In this document: positions 51,554 to 60,012 of the stretch, one piece after another | Layout of the letters: every line of letters begins with the position of its first letter | Numbering within the stretch: the first letter of the stretch is position 1 | NCBI RefSeq assembly: GCF_900142895.1 | Contig: NZ_LT670847.1 | Coordinates: 806,001-870,000, forward strand | Length of the DNA stretch: 64,000 nucleotides | Source: Vreelandella subglaciescola | GTDB taxonomy: Bacteria > Pseudomonadota > Gammaproteobacteria > Pseudomonadales > Halomonadaceae | Reading direction: 5' to 3' | Translations under genes and position numbers: made by a program | The notes under the pieces: model-generated | Seen by the model: the letters and a program-made list of their open reading frames with translations, nothing else | The model's database searches: none | Told to the model about the DNA's origin: nothing

Positions 51554-53270
51554 CCCGCCTTATTCATCAGGACGCCGAACGAGCGTTTTACGTCCCGTGG
51601 TGACCGGGACCGACCGGCTTTTATGTCATACGGTCGCTGAGTAGCCGATTAGCACATAGCTTTATCGTATCAATGCCGTGATATTTATAACTGAAGTTCA
51701 TTGGTTTCGAGTGACGGCGCAGCCGTGGTCGTCGGCCTCCATAGTGGCCGTTTTGTCTGCTGGAAAAGGCTGAGTAATGCGACGTGTCAGGTCAATGCCG
51801 TCAGCCGCGGCAACCCCTTCAGTAAGGATGGCCACCATTTGTCGGCGGCATCGCCGAGGTGCACGGTGATACGCCGGGCGTGCACTGTCAGCGTGGCGGC
51901 CACCTTGAGCACCTGCTCGCGCATCCGCTTCAGGCTCCAGCCCTGCCGGGTCTGTCGTTCCAACAGGCAACGCAGCCCGTGTAGCACCTGATAAGCGCAG
52001 AGAGTCAGCAGCAGGTTTACCTCGTTGCGGGCCATGACGTCCTGGACGGTGGAGACACCGCGATCAGTCGAGGAGAGATGCATATCGAGCGACGACTTCA
52101 CCTCGCCCATGTGGGCTTCGGCGCTGCCGCGCTTGCGATAAAGCGCCAGGACCTTTTCCGGCGGCCAGTCGAACTTGCCGAGATTGGTGACCAAAAAGAA
52201 GGCATGCAGCAGCAGATCATCGGGCCGCTCTTGTACCACCAGCACCACGCGCCGCGGCGCCGGCCAGGTACCGGCTTGGTACGCCAGGTCATGGCACCAT
52301 TCCCGAGGTTGCTCGGGGGGCCGGCCGCGTGGCCGCTTCAGATGTGGCGCTGCCAGTGTCTGCAGGCCCGTATGACTGCGCAACCGGCCCAGATACTCGA
52401 TGTCGCGATCTTCCAGCGCCTCAAGCGTGTCGTTGTCGGTGAAGCCGGCGTCGATGCGCACCTTGACCTTGGCCCCGGTGCTCTCGTTGAGTCGCCGCAC
52501 CAGATGTGGGATCCAGGTATCGGCATTCTCGGCTGGGCCGGCGTTACCTTCACGCAGCAGGCCGCCCACCATGTCGCCGGTCTCTGCCAGCGAGGCCACC
52601 AAAGGCGAGTATATTCTGGCCCCGTAAAGTCCATGAAACGCCGAACCGCCCTGGTGGCCGTGAACGTCGATCGGCAAGCCGTCGATGTCCAGCGTCAGAT
52701 GCTCGGGGCGTTCGCCGCCGTTCAGCGAGGTCAGTCGCCAGACCGCCAGCCGCAGCAGGCCCTCATGCACGGTATCGATATTGTCGTCGCGGCCCAGGCA
52801 CGTCAGCAGCCGCGACAGCGTCGCTTGAGATGGCCGGTCCTGAGCCAACGGCGTTGTCCCGCGGGCATCACTGCAGGCTAGCTGCCAGAGCGGGTCACGG
52901 CGAAGCGTATCGGTATCGCTGAGGTCGATCCAGCCCATCGAACGCTGCAGCACCAGGGTACGCAGCTGGCTGGCTAACGAGTGGCGGACGCGATCCGGGT
53001 CGCGGTGATCGACCAGATGGTCGTCCAGCGCATCGATCATGCCGCTGTTGTCGAGGGCTTCACGCAACAGCAAAGCACCGCTGTCGCTGGTGGTGCGATG
53101 GCCGCTGAGCTCGACGCGGATGGACCCGTTGCATGACGGGGTCCAGGGGGATAAGCTTTCACCCATGGCGAGTGGTCCTCTTGAATTGTGTTCGTTCAGG
53201 AACATCTTGATTCTACAAGAGAAACTGCTCGCCATCTTCTTTTCTGTCTCAGCCCGGTGAATTAGGCGGG
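51554..53270 (-). mobile_element. IS1380-family insertion sequence (1717 bp)
   Basis: Imperfect terminal inverted repeats CCCGCCTTATTCATCAGG and CCCGCCTAATTCACCGGG lie at the two ends. They are flanked by a perfect 5-bp direct duplication ATACG (51549-51553 and 53271-53275). One intact transposase frame is inside. The non-coding end 51572-51786 holds nothing else that I can identify. Confidence 0.93.
51787..53166 (-). CDS. IS1380-family transposase
   Basis: A 459-residue DDE transposase. Family features are RTTSDSGALLLREAL near the N-terminus, LTLDIDGLPIDVHGHQGGS (first Asp), VKVRIDAGFTDNDTLEAL (second Asp) and LYRKRGSAEAHMGEVKSSLDMH (Glu), then an all-helical end. The start at 53166 (MGESLSPW) has AGAGGA about nine bases upstream. 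The frame is open further to 53502, but that part lies outside the likely gene. Confidence 0.92.
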   Translation of the reverse strand: MGESLSPWTPSCNGSIRVELSGHRTTSDSGALLLREALDNSGMIDALDDHLVDHRDPDRVRHSLASQLRTLVLQRSMGWIDLSDTDTLRRDPLWQLACSDARGTTPLAQDRPSQATLSRLLTCLGRDDNIDTVHEGLLRLAVWRLTSLNGGERPEHLTLDIDGLPIDVHGHQGGSAFHGLYGARIYSPLVASLAETGDMVGGLLREGNAGPAENADTWIPHLVRRLNESTGAKVKVRIDAGFTDNDTLEALEDRDIEYLGRLRSHTGLQTLAAPHLKRPRGRPPEQPREWCHDLAYQAGTWPAPRRVVLVVQERPDDLLLHAFFLVTNLGKFDWPPEKVLALYRKRGSAEAHMGEVKSSLDMHLSSTDRGVSTVQDVMARNEVNLLLTLCAYQVLHGLRCLLERQTRQGWSLKRMREQVLKVAATLTVHARRITVHLGDAADKWWPSLLKGLPRLTALT

Positions 53271-53726
53271 ATACGCGCTTCCGATATAACTCGCTGTTGC
53301 TCAAGCCGACACCGGATGATGGCATGGTGTACCACGCGCGATAGCGTACGCTCATCCAGCTCATCCTTGACCAGACACTCCTGTGCGCCGGCGGCCAGCG
53401 CCCGGGTAGCCAGATTGATATCGTCGTGGTCAGCCAACGCCACAATGGGAACATTCGGATTGAGTTCGCGGCACTGGATAACGGCGTCCACGCCGTTGGC
53501 ACCGGGCAAACTCAGATCCAGCAGCGCCACATCGGGCGGCGCGTTGCCTTCCAGCACCACGGCAAATGCCGCAAGACTTGCTACATGGGTAAATGAAAAA
53601 GCGTTCTTGTCACTCTGCAGCAAACGCTGAACCACATCAGCATCGCTTGGGCTATCTTCGATCAAAACACATGAAACATGCTGCATATGGCCTCCTGCTG
53701 AGCATCGCGCCTCGCCTTTTATGGCG

Positions 53727-53751
53727 TTGTATACAATATCGCAAAATATTG
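53727..53751. promoter_or_regulatory. palindromic site between the REC-PAS-GGDEF gene and nnrS
   Basis: TTGTATACAA (53727-53736) is a perfect 10-bp palindrome. It overlaps a second inverted repeat CAATAT...ATATTG (53734-53751). The site lies 41 bases upstream of the cyclase start in an AT-rich divergent region (53687-53971). The binding protein is unknown; some GntR-type operators look alike. Confidence 0.45.
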
Positions 53752-53971
53752 TAGATTCCCTGGCGCTTTCTAACGCACAGGCCAGCATAAGCAAGGCAAC
53801 ACTAATTGCTAGTTTGACTTCGAGGTTTTCACGTTTTTTCAGCTTTTTCTCAACATTTCATGTTGCTTGGCTGACCGGCCCTTGCTGCAGCACGTTGACG
53901 CAGGTCATGCGTTAGACGCACGTTTCTCGTATGCTGAGATAATCCCTAGTAAAACCGTCAGGAATAGCCCC

Positions 53972-55165
53972 ATGAAGGATACCTCTCTGCAGCACCGCCT
54001 GCCGCTCATGCGCCTGGCCTTCCGCCCTTTCTTCTTGCTTGGCGCTGTGTTCAGCGTGCTGGCCATGCTGGTTTGGTTAGCTTTTTGGCACGGCAATTTG
54101 TGGCTTGCCCCCTACGGCGGCATGCTGTGGTGGCACCCCCATGAAATGCTGTTTGGCTTTGGCAGCGCCATTATCGTCGGCTTTTTGCTGACCGCCGTAC
54201 AAAACTGGACAGGCCGGCCCGGGCTTAGCGGATGGCCATTGTTCGCGCTGGCCGCGCTATGGCTCGCGGCACGCTTACTGCTGGCCTATGGCGGATCATT
54301 ACCGCCGACGCTGCTATTAATCGTCGACGTGGCGTTTCTTCCCGCCGCCGCGTTTGCCATGGCCAGGCGCGTTGTTGCCGTACGCATGTGGCGCAACCTG
54401 GGTTTTGTGCCGATTTTACTGCTGCTGGCCTGTGCCAATGCGGGCATGCATGCCGGTGCCATAAGCGGTGACGGCGTTTTAATGCGCGAGGCAAGCCATG
54501 CGGCCATGCTCTTGATTGCTCTGTTGATGGCGCTTCTTGGCGGCCGCGTAATTCCTTTTTTCACGTCCATGAAACTCGGCTTTGCCCAGCCCGAGCGCCT
54601 GCGTTTTCTGGAAATCTCGAGTCTTGGCGCACTGGCGGTCGCCGTGATACTGCAGGCAGCGGCGGCGCTGGGCATGAGTGTTGCTCACGTGTTAATGGTG
54701 CCGTTTTTGCTGCTGGCAAGCGTGGCCAATGCCTGGCGGCTGGCGCGCTGGAAAGGCGCAAAGGGCCTGCAAGAACCACTGCTGTGGGGGCTTCACCTGA
54801 GCTATGCGTTTATTCCGCTGGGGCTTTTCATGTGGGCCGTGGAGCTTGGAACCGGACAACGGGTCGAAACCGCGCTGCACGCGCTGGCCATTGGCGGCAT
54901 GGGCACCATGATGCTGGCGATGATGTCACGCGTATCGCTTGGACATACCGGGCGCACGATTCGCACGCTTCCGGGTATTGGCGTAGCGCTTGCCCTTATG
55001 GCCTTCGCCGCGCTGATGCGCTCCGTGTGGCTGTGGCTGTTCCCGCAAACCAGCCACTGGGTGTATACCCTGGTTATTATCGCGTGGTGTATCAGTTACG
55101 TTATCTTTATCCTGTACTATGCCGTTCCCCTGTTGAGCGCGCGGCCGGACGGCAAAACCGGATAA
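53972..55165 (+). CDS. nnrS: NnrS family haem/copper membrane protein
   Basis: A 397-residue membrane protein with about 12 helices, of the NnrS family, linked to nitric oxide tolerance and denitrification. Conserved text includes LMRLAFRPFFLLGAVFSVLAML, MLWWHPHEMLFGFGSAIIVGFLLTAVQNWTG (read in parts), GGRVIPFFTSM, HALAIGGMGTMMLAMMSRVSLGHTGR. Several His residues are likely metal ligands. The start at 53972 has AGGA nine bases upstream. Confidence 0.92.
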   Translation: MKDTSLQHRLPLMRLAFRPFFLLGAVFSVLAMLVWLAFWHGNLWLAPYGGMLWWHPHEMLFGFGSAIIVGFLLTAVQNWTGRPGLSGWPLFALAALWLAARLLLAYGGSLPPTLLLIVDVAFLPAAAFAMARRVVAVRMWRNLGFVPILLLLACANAGMHAGAISGDGVLMREASHAAMLLIALLMALLGGRVIPFFTSMKLGFAQPERLRFLEISSLGALAVAVILQAAAALGMSVAHVLMVPFLLLASVANAWRLARWKGAKGLQEPLLWGLHLSYAFIPLGLFMWAVELGTGQRVETALHALAIGGMGTMMLAMMSRVSLGHTGRTIRTLPGIGVALALMAFAALMRSVWLWLFPQTSHWVYTLVIIAWCISYVIFILYYAVPLLSARPDGKTG

Positions 55166-55196
55166 CGCCTGACGATCAGGATGAGACAGCATGACA

Positions 55197-55218
55197 CCGC
55201 CGGCGCAGAGGCCGGCGG
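55197..55218 (+). terminator. possible hairpin terminator after nnrS
   Basis: A perfect 8-bp stem CCGCCGGC/GCCGGCGG with a 6-base loop, 31 bases after the nnrS stop. No T-run follows, so termination is uncertain. Confidence 0.4.
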
Positions 55219-55270
55219 GAAAACGCGCCTCTTCACTTTCATTTCTGCTTTAATCGAGACACGTTGATCC

Positions 55271-55660
55271 ATGGAAAGCTACACTGCCGTTAAGCACCTC
55301 CACGTTACCGCTGCCTACCTGAGCATTATTTTCTTTGTGCTGCGGGCCTTCTGGTCGGTCAGCGAAAACAGCGTACTGAACGCACGCTGGGTAAAGATCG
55401 CGCCGCATATTATTGATACCGCGCTGCTGGCCTTCGGGGTGGCGCTTGCCGTGATGCTCAACTTCTGGCCGTTGCCGGGCTGGCTGGCCGCCAAGATCGT
55501 AGCGCTGGTGATTTATATCGTGCTCGGCACCATTGCCATCAAACGCGGGGCAACGCCCGCCATTCGCGCCTTTTTCGCTGCGGTGGCGATCATCGTATTT
55601 GCCTACATTCTGGGCGCTGCCAACCAGCACAGCGCGCTTTCGTGGCTTGCCGCCATGTAA
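55271..55660 (+). CDS. SirB2-like membrane protein
   Basis: A 129-residue, four-helix membrane protein. KHLHVTAAYLSIIFFVLRAFW, APHIIDTALLAFGVALAV and KIVALVIYIVLGTIAIKRG are characteristic of SirB2. The family function is unknown; in Salmonella it was named for invasion gene regulation. Thirty-one bases separate it from the YbaN-like gene. Confidence 0.87.
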   Translation: MESYTAVKHLHVTAAYLSIIFFVLRAFWSVSENSVLNARWVKIAPHIIDTALLAFGVALAVMLNFWPLPGWLAAKIVALVIYIVLGTIAIKRGATPAIRAFFAAVAIIVFAYILGAANQHSALSWLAAM

Positions 55661-55691
55661 CGCAGTAGCGGTATGACGAAGGGAGATAACC

Positions 55692-56093
55692 ATGCGCTTC
55701 TCATCCATTGCCTGGTGCGCACTGGCTTACCTTTGTATTGGTCTTGGCGCCGCAGGTATTGTGCTGCCGCTGCTACCCACCACGCCGTTCTTGCTGCTTG
55801 CTCTCTGGGCGGCAACAAAAGGCTCGCCCCGGCTGGCCAACTGGCTGCTTGGCCACCCGCGTTTTGGCCCTTACCTCCATGCCTGGCGCGAGCAGCGCGC
55901 CATTCCGCCCCGCGCCAAGCTGACGGCTTACGTGCTGCTGGGCGCGAGCTTTACCACGCTATGGTTAAGCGGAGCCAACCCTTGGCTACTGGCCGCAATG
56001 GCGCTTTTCTTCAGCGTCATTGCGGCCTTTATTGCGACCCGCCCCAACGCTGCGGTACCGGCGCCACGCTTGCCCCAGCCGCCGCGCCAATAA
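55692..56093 (+). CDS. YbaN-like membrane protein (DUF454)
   Basis: A 133-residue inner-membrane protein of the DUF454/YbaN family. Conserved text is GLGAAGIVLPLLPTTPFLLLALW, then NWLLGHPRFGPYLHAWREQRAIPPRAK. Three to four helices and a Pro-rich tail are visible. The function is not known. It is probably co-transcribed with the SirB2-like gene and convergent with phoX. Confidence 0.87.
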   Translation: MRFSSIAWCALAYLCIGLGAAGIVLPLLPTTPFLLLALWAATKGSPRLANWLLGHPRFGPYLHAWREQRAIPPRAKLTAYVLLGASFTTLWLSGANPWLLAAMALFFSVIAAFIATRPNAAVPAPRLPQPPRQ

Positions 56094-56110
56094 GAGCACG
56101 TGGCAGTTTG

Positions 56111-58240
56111 CTATACGGCTACCGGCCCGCCGTCTTGCTTCTCTATCACCACCGTTGCCGCACGCGGGCGCACCGCGCCCTGAGCCATCCGAGTGGCATC
56201 CTGGGTGAGCGCATCACCATTGGCCGGCCAGTTGCCGGGATGCTGGATATTGATGAACAGCGCCGTTTTGTCCGGCGTGGCGAAAATCCCCGTCACTTCA
56301 CAGCCGTTGGGGCCAACGGCAAAGCGTTTCAGCTGGTGCTGATTCGCGGCATTGATGATGGCGTCCGGGCTGTCTGAATCAAGCGCTGCGGGAATCACGG
56401 CCAACAGCTGATCGTTGGTGTAGCCGGACACGTTTTCATAGCCGTTATCGGTTTGAATCCACAGAATGCCCTGCCCGCCTTCACGTTCGTCAAAACATAG
56501 CCCGTCGGGGCTGGCAAATTGGGTCATTTCCGTCAGGCCGGACAGGTTGTCATCATCGTTCGCGCCCGCACCAAACACAAACACCTCCCAGGCAAACCGG
56601 ACCTGATCAGAGGCTTCCCGCCAGCGAATAATATGCCCGGCAGCGTTATCCGGCCGCGGGTTAGCCGTGTTGGTGGGCGCGGTGGCATAGCCAACCCCTG
56701 ACTGTGTCACACCACTGCCGTCGTTGGTGTAGGTGGGGTCGGTTTGCTGCGCTGTGCGCTGGCTATTATTGGTCAGCGTCAGGTATACCTCGCCAGAGGT
56801 GGGGTCAACCGTTGCCCACTCGGGACGATCCATGGGCGTGGCCCCCATCAAATCCGCGGCATCGCAGGTGCTAACCAGCAGGCCGGCCATGTCGTCGTCG
56901 CTTAACCCCAGGGCACCGGCGAGCGAGTGCCCTTTCGGCGTCAACGCCTGCGGGGTTAATGCCAGCCATTCGCCGCTGCCGTCAGCGTTGAAACGTGCGA
57001 CATAAAGCGTGCCCTGATCCAGATATTTAGCACCAACCGCCATACGGTCATAGGATTCTCCTGGGCGGTTGGCATCGTCAGGGTTCCACATGGCTCGGGA
57101 CACGAATTTGTACACGTATTCGTTGCGGGCATCGTGCCCCGAATAGAACACCACCGGCTTGCCGGCGTCCAGCTTGCCCAGCCAGCAGCCTTCGTGGCGA
57201 AAACGCCCCATGGCCGTGCGCTTTGCCGCCCGCGCGCCGCTGTACGGGTCAATTTCAACGTGATAGCCAAAGGTGCGCGCTTCGTTGCGATAGTCCTGAG
57301 CGGCGCTGTCGCCCCGCGGGGTAATATCAAAGCGGGCAAATTCGTCCTCGACTTCGCTTGCGTCTCCCGCCGAGGTTTCCCACCCGTAGCGGCTGCGCTC
57401 GGTCGGAATACCCAGCCGGGCATCGTCACTGAAACGCTCGCCGCCGTGGGTAAAAACGTTGGGCCAGTTTTCTTCACAGGCAAGATACGTACCCCAGGGC
57501 GTCACGCCGTTGGCGCAGTTATTATTGGTGCCTCGGGTCTGATGGCCGTCGGGAGAAAAGCGCGTTTTAACGTAGTCACTGCCGGCAACGGGGCCGGCAA
57601 GCGCGATTACGGTGGCGCTGGTCAGCCGGCGGTTGTAGGGGGAGCCGACAACGTGGGACCAGCCACCGCTCGCCTCTTTTTGCACTTCTACCAGCGTCAC
57701 GCCGTGCGCGTTGATCTCGGTGCGCGACTCCTCCGCCGGGCGCTGCCCGTCCTCGGCATTGGTCGGCCCGCCCTGCGGCGCCCAGAGTGCGTCCTGGTCG
57801 ATGTATTCGTTATTCAACGCCAGCACAAAACGCCGCGAGGCGCTGCTCTCATTCAGCGCAAAGCCGGCCATGCCGTCATGGTGCATGCCTACGCTGACGG
57901 ACTGACGTTCGGCATCCATCGGCTGGGAGGCCTTCCATTGCTGATCGTCAAACAGCGGCGTCCCCCAGGGCACCAATACCTGAGCACGATAGCCTTCAGG
58001 CACGACTACCGCATCCGTGCGGGAGCCGCGTACGGCCTCGAAAGCCAACGTCAGCGGCTTTTTCGACGCCGTCGCGGCCAGTGCCGACACGGGCGCGCCC
58101 ATGCCCAGCATCGAAGCTGCTGCCAGTCCGGCGCTACCGCGCATCACGCCACGCCGAGAGACGCGCCGGGCCAGCACGTCGGCAAACGGCAGATTATGAC
58201 TGCTGTTCAGTACGCGATGATCTTCAATCTCTTTGCTCAT
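56111..58240 (-). CDS. PhoX-family alkaline phosphatase (DUF839)
   Basis: A 709-residue secreted phosphatase of the PhoX family, which uses Ca and Fe. A twin-arginine signal lies at residues 28-50 (SRRGVMRGSAGLAAASML), so it is exported folded by Tat. Downstream text fits the family: NNCANGVTPWGTYLACEENW, GRFRHEGCWLGKLDAGKPVVFYSG (read in parts), PDGLCFDEREGGQGILWIQTDNGY. It releases phosphate from esters. No PhoB box was recognised in the short gap upstream (58241-58342). Confidence 0.9.
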   Translation of the reverse strand: MSKEIEDHRVLNSSHNLPFADVLARRVSRRGVMRGSAGLAAASMLGMGAPVSALAATASKKPLTLAFEAVRGSRTDAVVVPEGYRAQVLVPWGTPLFDDQQWKASQPMDAERQSVSVGMHHDGMAGFALNESSASRRFVLALNNEYIDQDALWAPQGGPTNAEDGQRPAEESRTEINAHGVTLVEVQKEASGGWSHVVGSPYNRRLTSATVIALAGPVAGSDYVKTRFSPDGHQTRGTNNNCANGVTPWGTYLACEENWPNVFTHGGERFSDDARLGIPTERSRYGWETSAGDASEVEDEFARFDITPRGDSAAQDYRNEARTFGYHVEIDPYSGARAAKRTAMGRFRHEGCWLGKLDAGKPVVFYSGHDARNEYVYKFVSRAMWNPDDANRPGESYDRMAVGAKYLDQGTLYVARFNADGSGEWLALTPQALTPKGHSLAGALGLSDDDMAGLLVSTCDAADLMGATPMDRPEWATVDPTSGEVYLTLTNNSQRTAQQTDPTYTNDGSGVTQSGVGYATAPTNTANPRPDNAAGHIIRWREASDQVRFAWEVFVFGAGANDDDNLSGLTEMTQFASPDGLCFDEREGGQGILWIQTDNGYENVSGYTNDQLLAVIPAALDSDSPDAIINAANQHQLKRFAVGPNGCEVTGIFATPDKTALFINIQHPGNWPANGDALTQDATRMAQGAVRPRAATVVIEKQDGGPVAV

Positions 58241-58342
58241 GCCTGCTCACCTGATCGTGGATGTATCCACCGGCAAGGTAACGGCCTCAGATGACAGACA
58301 GGTGAAGCACGGCATGGCACCGCGCTTCGGATAAAGTGGCGC

Positions 58343-59881
58343 TTATTCCACGGCGCCTGCGGTCTCGGCACACTGAAAACGGCGCATATTGCCGTCTTGT
58401 TCCATGGCGATATGCCAGGAGAGCGCCTGTTCCAGGCAGTGCGGCGTGTGCCCGCCGCGCTTGCAGGCATCAGCAAAGTAGCGCCGCAGCGCCGGGCGAT
58501 AACGCGGGTCAACGCAGCGCTCGATGACCTGAACGGCGCGTTCGCGCGGGGCCAGACCGCGCAGATCGGCCAGCCCGTGTTCGGTGACGAAGATATCCAC
58601 ATCGTGCTCGGTATGATCAACGTGGCTGACAAACGGCACGATGCTGGAAATATCGCCGCCCTTGGCCAGCGACTTGGTAACAAAGATCGACAGCTGGGCG
58701 TTGCGGGCAAAATCGCCGGAGCCGCCGATGCCGTTCATCATCTGCGTGCCGCCCACGTGGGTGGAATTGACGTTGCCGTAAATGTCCATTTCCAGCGCGG
58801 TGTTGATCGAAATCACCCCCAGCCGGCGCACGATGCCGGGGTGATTGGAAAGTTCCTGGGGGCGCAGCACCAGCCGGTCGCGATAGCGCTCAAGGTTATT
58901 CCAGACGCGTTCGCCGCAGGGCTCGGACAGCGTGATCGAGCAGCCCGAGGCAAAATCCAGCTTTCCGCTGTCCAACAGGTCAAAGGTAGAGTCCTGCAGC
59001 ACTTCGGAATACATGGTGAGATGCTCGAAGGGGCCTTCGGCCAGCCCGCTCATGACCGCATTGGCCATGTTGCCAATACCCGCCTGCAGGGGCAGAAGCG
59101 CCGGCGTCAGGCGGCCGATCTTGACCTCGTCGGCAAAAAAACCGATCAGATAGTCGGCAATGCTCTTGGTGTCGGCATCGGGCGGCTGCACCGTTGAGGG
59201 GCTGTCTTTGCCGTGGGTGATGACAATCGCCGCTATCTTGCTCGAATCGATGGGAATGTACGGTGTGCCAATGCGCGTATCCGGCGCGACAACGGGAATG
59301 GGCGGCCGCGTGGGGCGCATCTGCGGGATATAAATGTCGTGCAGCCCTTCCAGACCTTCAGGCGCGTCCAGATTGAGCTCGATGACCACTTTTTTGGCCA
59401 GTTGGGCATAGCTTGCCGAGTTGCCCACCGAGGTGGTCGGTACGATATGGCCATCCTCGGTGATCGCGCAGGCCTCGATAACGGCCACGTCCATATCCGC
59501 CAGCTGGCGATTGCGCAGCAGCTCCACCGTTTCCGAGAGGTGCTGGTCGATGAACATCACGCGGCCGTCATTGATCGCGCGGCGCAGCGTGGGGTCGACC
59601 TGAAACGGCATGCGCCGGGCCAGCACGTTGGCCTCGGTCAGTAACCGATCCAAGTCATTGCCCAGCGAGGCGCCGGTCATCAGGGTGATGGAAAACGGCT
59701 CCTGCAGAGCACGCTCGGCCAGTGCGCGGGGCACTTCCTTGGCCTCGCCGGCCCGGGTAAAGCCGCTCATACCCACCGTCATGCCATCCTGAATCAGCGC
59801 AGCGGCTTCCTGCGCGGTACGCAGCTTAGCGCGCCAGTGGGGCCAGCGGCAGCGCTTGCTCACCAGAGCCTCGTCGAACAT
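58343..59881 (-). CDS. acetyl-CoA hydrolase / succinyl-CoA:acetate CoA-transferase family
   Basis: A 512-residue CoA-transferase of the Cat1/SCACT type. The N-terminal domain has IQDGMTVGMSGFTRAGEAKEVPRALAER, and the C-terminal has the catalytic Glu region SEVLQDSTFDLLDSGKLDFASGCSITL, GGTQMMNGIGGSGDFARNAQLSIFV and VTEHGLADLRGLAPRERA (read in parts). It probably interconverts succinyl-CoA and acetyl-CoA. ATG 59881 has AAGGAG upstream. The frame to 59959 has no ribosome site. Confidence 0.9.
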   Translation of the reverse strand: MFDEALVSKRCRWPHWRAKLRTAQEAAALIQDGMTVGMSGFTRAGEAKEVPRALAERALQEPFSITLMTGASLGNDLDRLLTEANVLARRMPFQVDPTLRRAINDGRVMFIDQHLSETVELLRNRQLADMDVAVIEACAITEDGHIVPTTSVGNSASYAQLAKKVVIELNLDAPEGLEGLHDIYIPQMRPTRPPIPVVAPDTRIGTPYIPIDSSKIAAIVITHGKDSPSTVQPPDADTKSIADYLIGFFADEVKIGRLTPALLPLQAGIGNMANAVMSGLAEGPFEHLTMYSEVLQDSTFDLLDSGKLDFASGCSITLSEPCGERVWNNLERYRDRLVLRPQELSNHPGIVRRLGVISINTALEMDIYGNVNSTHVGGTQMMNGIGGSGDFARNAQLSIFVTKSLAKGGDISSIVPFVSHVDHTEHDVDIFVTEHGLADLRGLAPRERAVQVIERCVDPRYRPALRRYFADACKRGGHTPHCLEQALSWHIAMEQDGNMRRFQCAETAGAVE

Positions 59882-60012
59882 TACTCTCTCCTTCACCCTA
59901 CAAAACGCGGCACCCGACGCCGCCAACAGCGGCGCATGATGACACGCCGTACCGGCCAACGGCGCTTGTCACGACCAAAGTTGCAGGAACGGTGGTCAGC
60001 ATGATGGCATAG

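Larger units (their letters stand above)
50609..53686 (-). pseudogene. REC-PAS-GGDEF diguanylate cyclase gene split by an IS1380-family element
   Basis: The gene starts at 53686 (MQHVSCVLIEDSPSD; AGGAGG five bases upstream). It encodes a receiver domain with phosphoacceptor Asp57 (VALLDLSLPG) and Lys107, up to QRVISEAR, and is cut at 53270. The rest runs from ATG 51550 to 50609: a PAS domain (ALEGGRLGVWDWLL to MVGMQQDISERK) and a GGDEF domain with active-site GGEEF and an upstream RxxD inhibitory site (RETD). Removing the IS and one ATACG copy joins R138 to M139 in frame and gives a 451-residue response-regulator cyclase making cyclic di-GMP. The 3' half alone could still give a PAS-GGDEF protein, with AAGG before its ATG inside the IS end. 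Confidence 0.93.

Noticed and set aside
53249-53794. A stand-alone single-domain response regulator
   Set aside because: Its last residues (IPPNSPG) come from the IS1380 terminal repeat. The frame rejoins the PAS-GGDEF part when the IS is removed.
57134-58294. 386-codon plus-strand frame opposite phoX
   Set aside because: Antisense to a clear PhoX protein; no family features.
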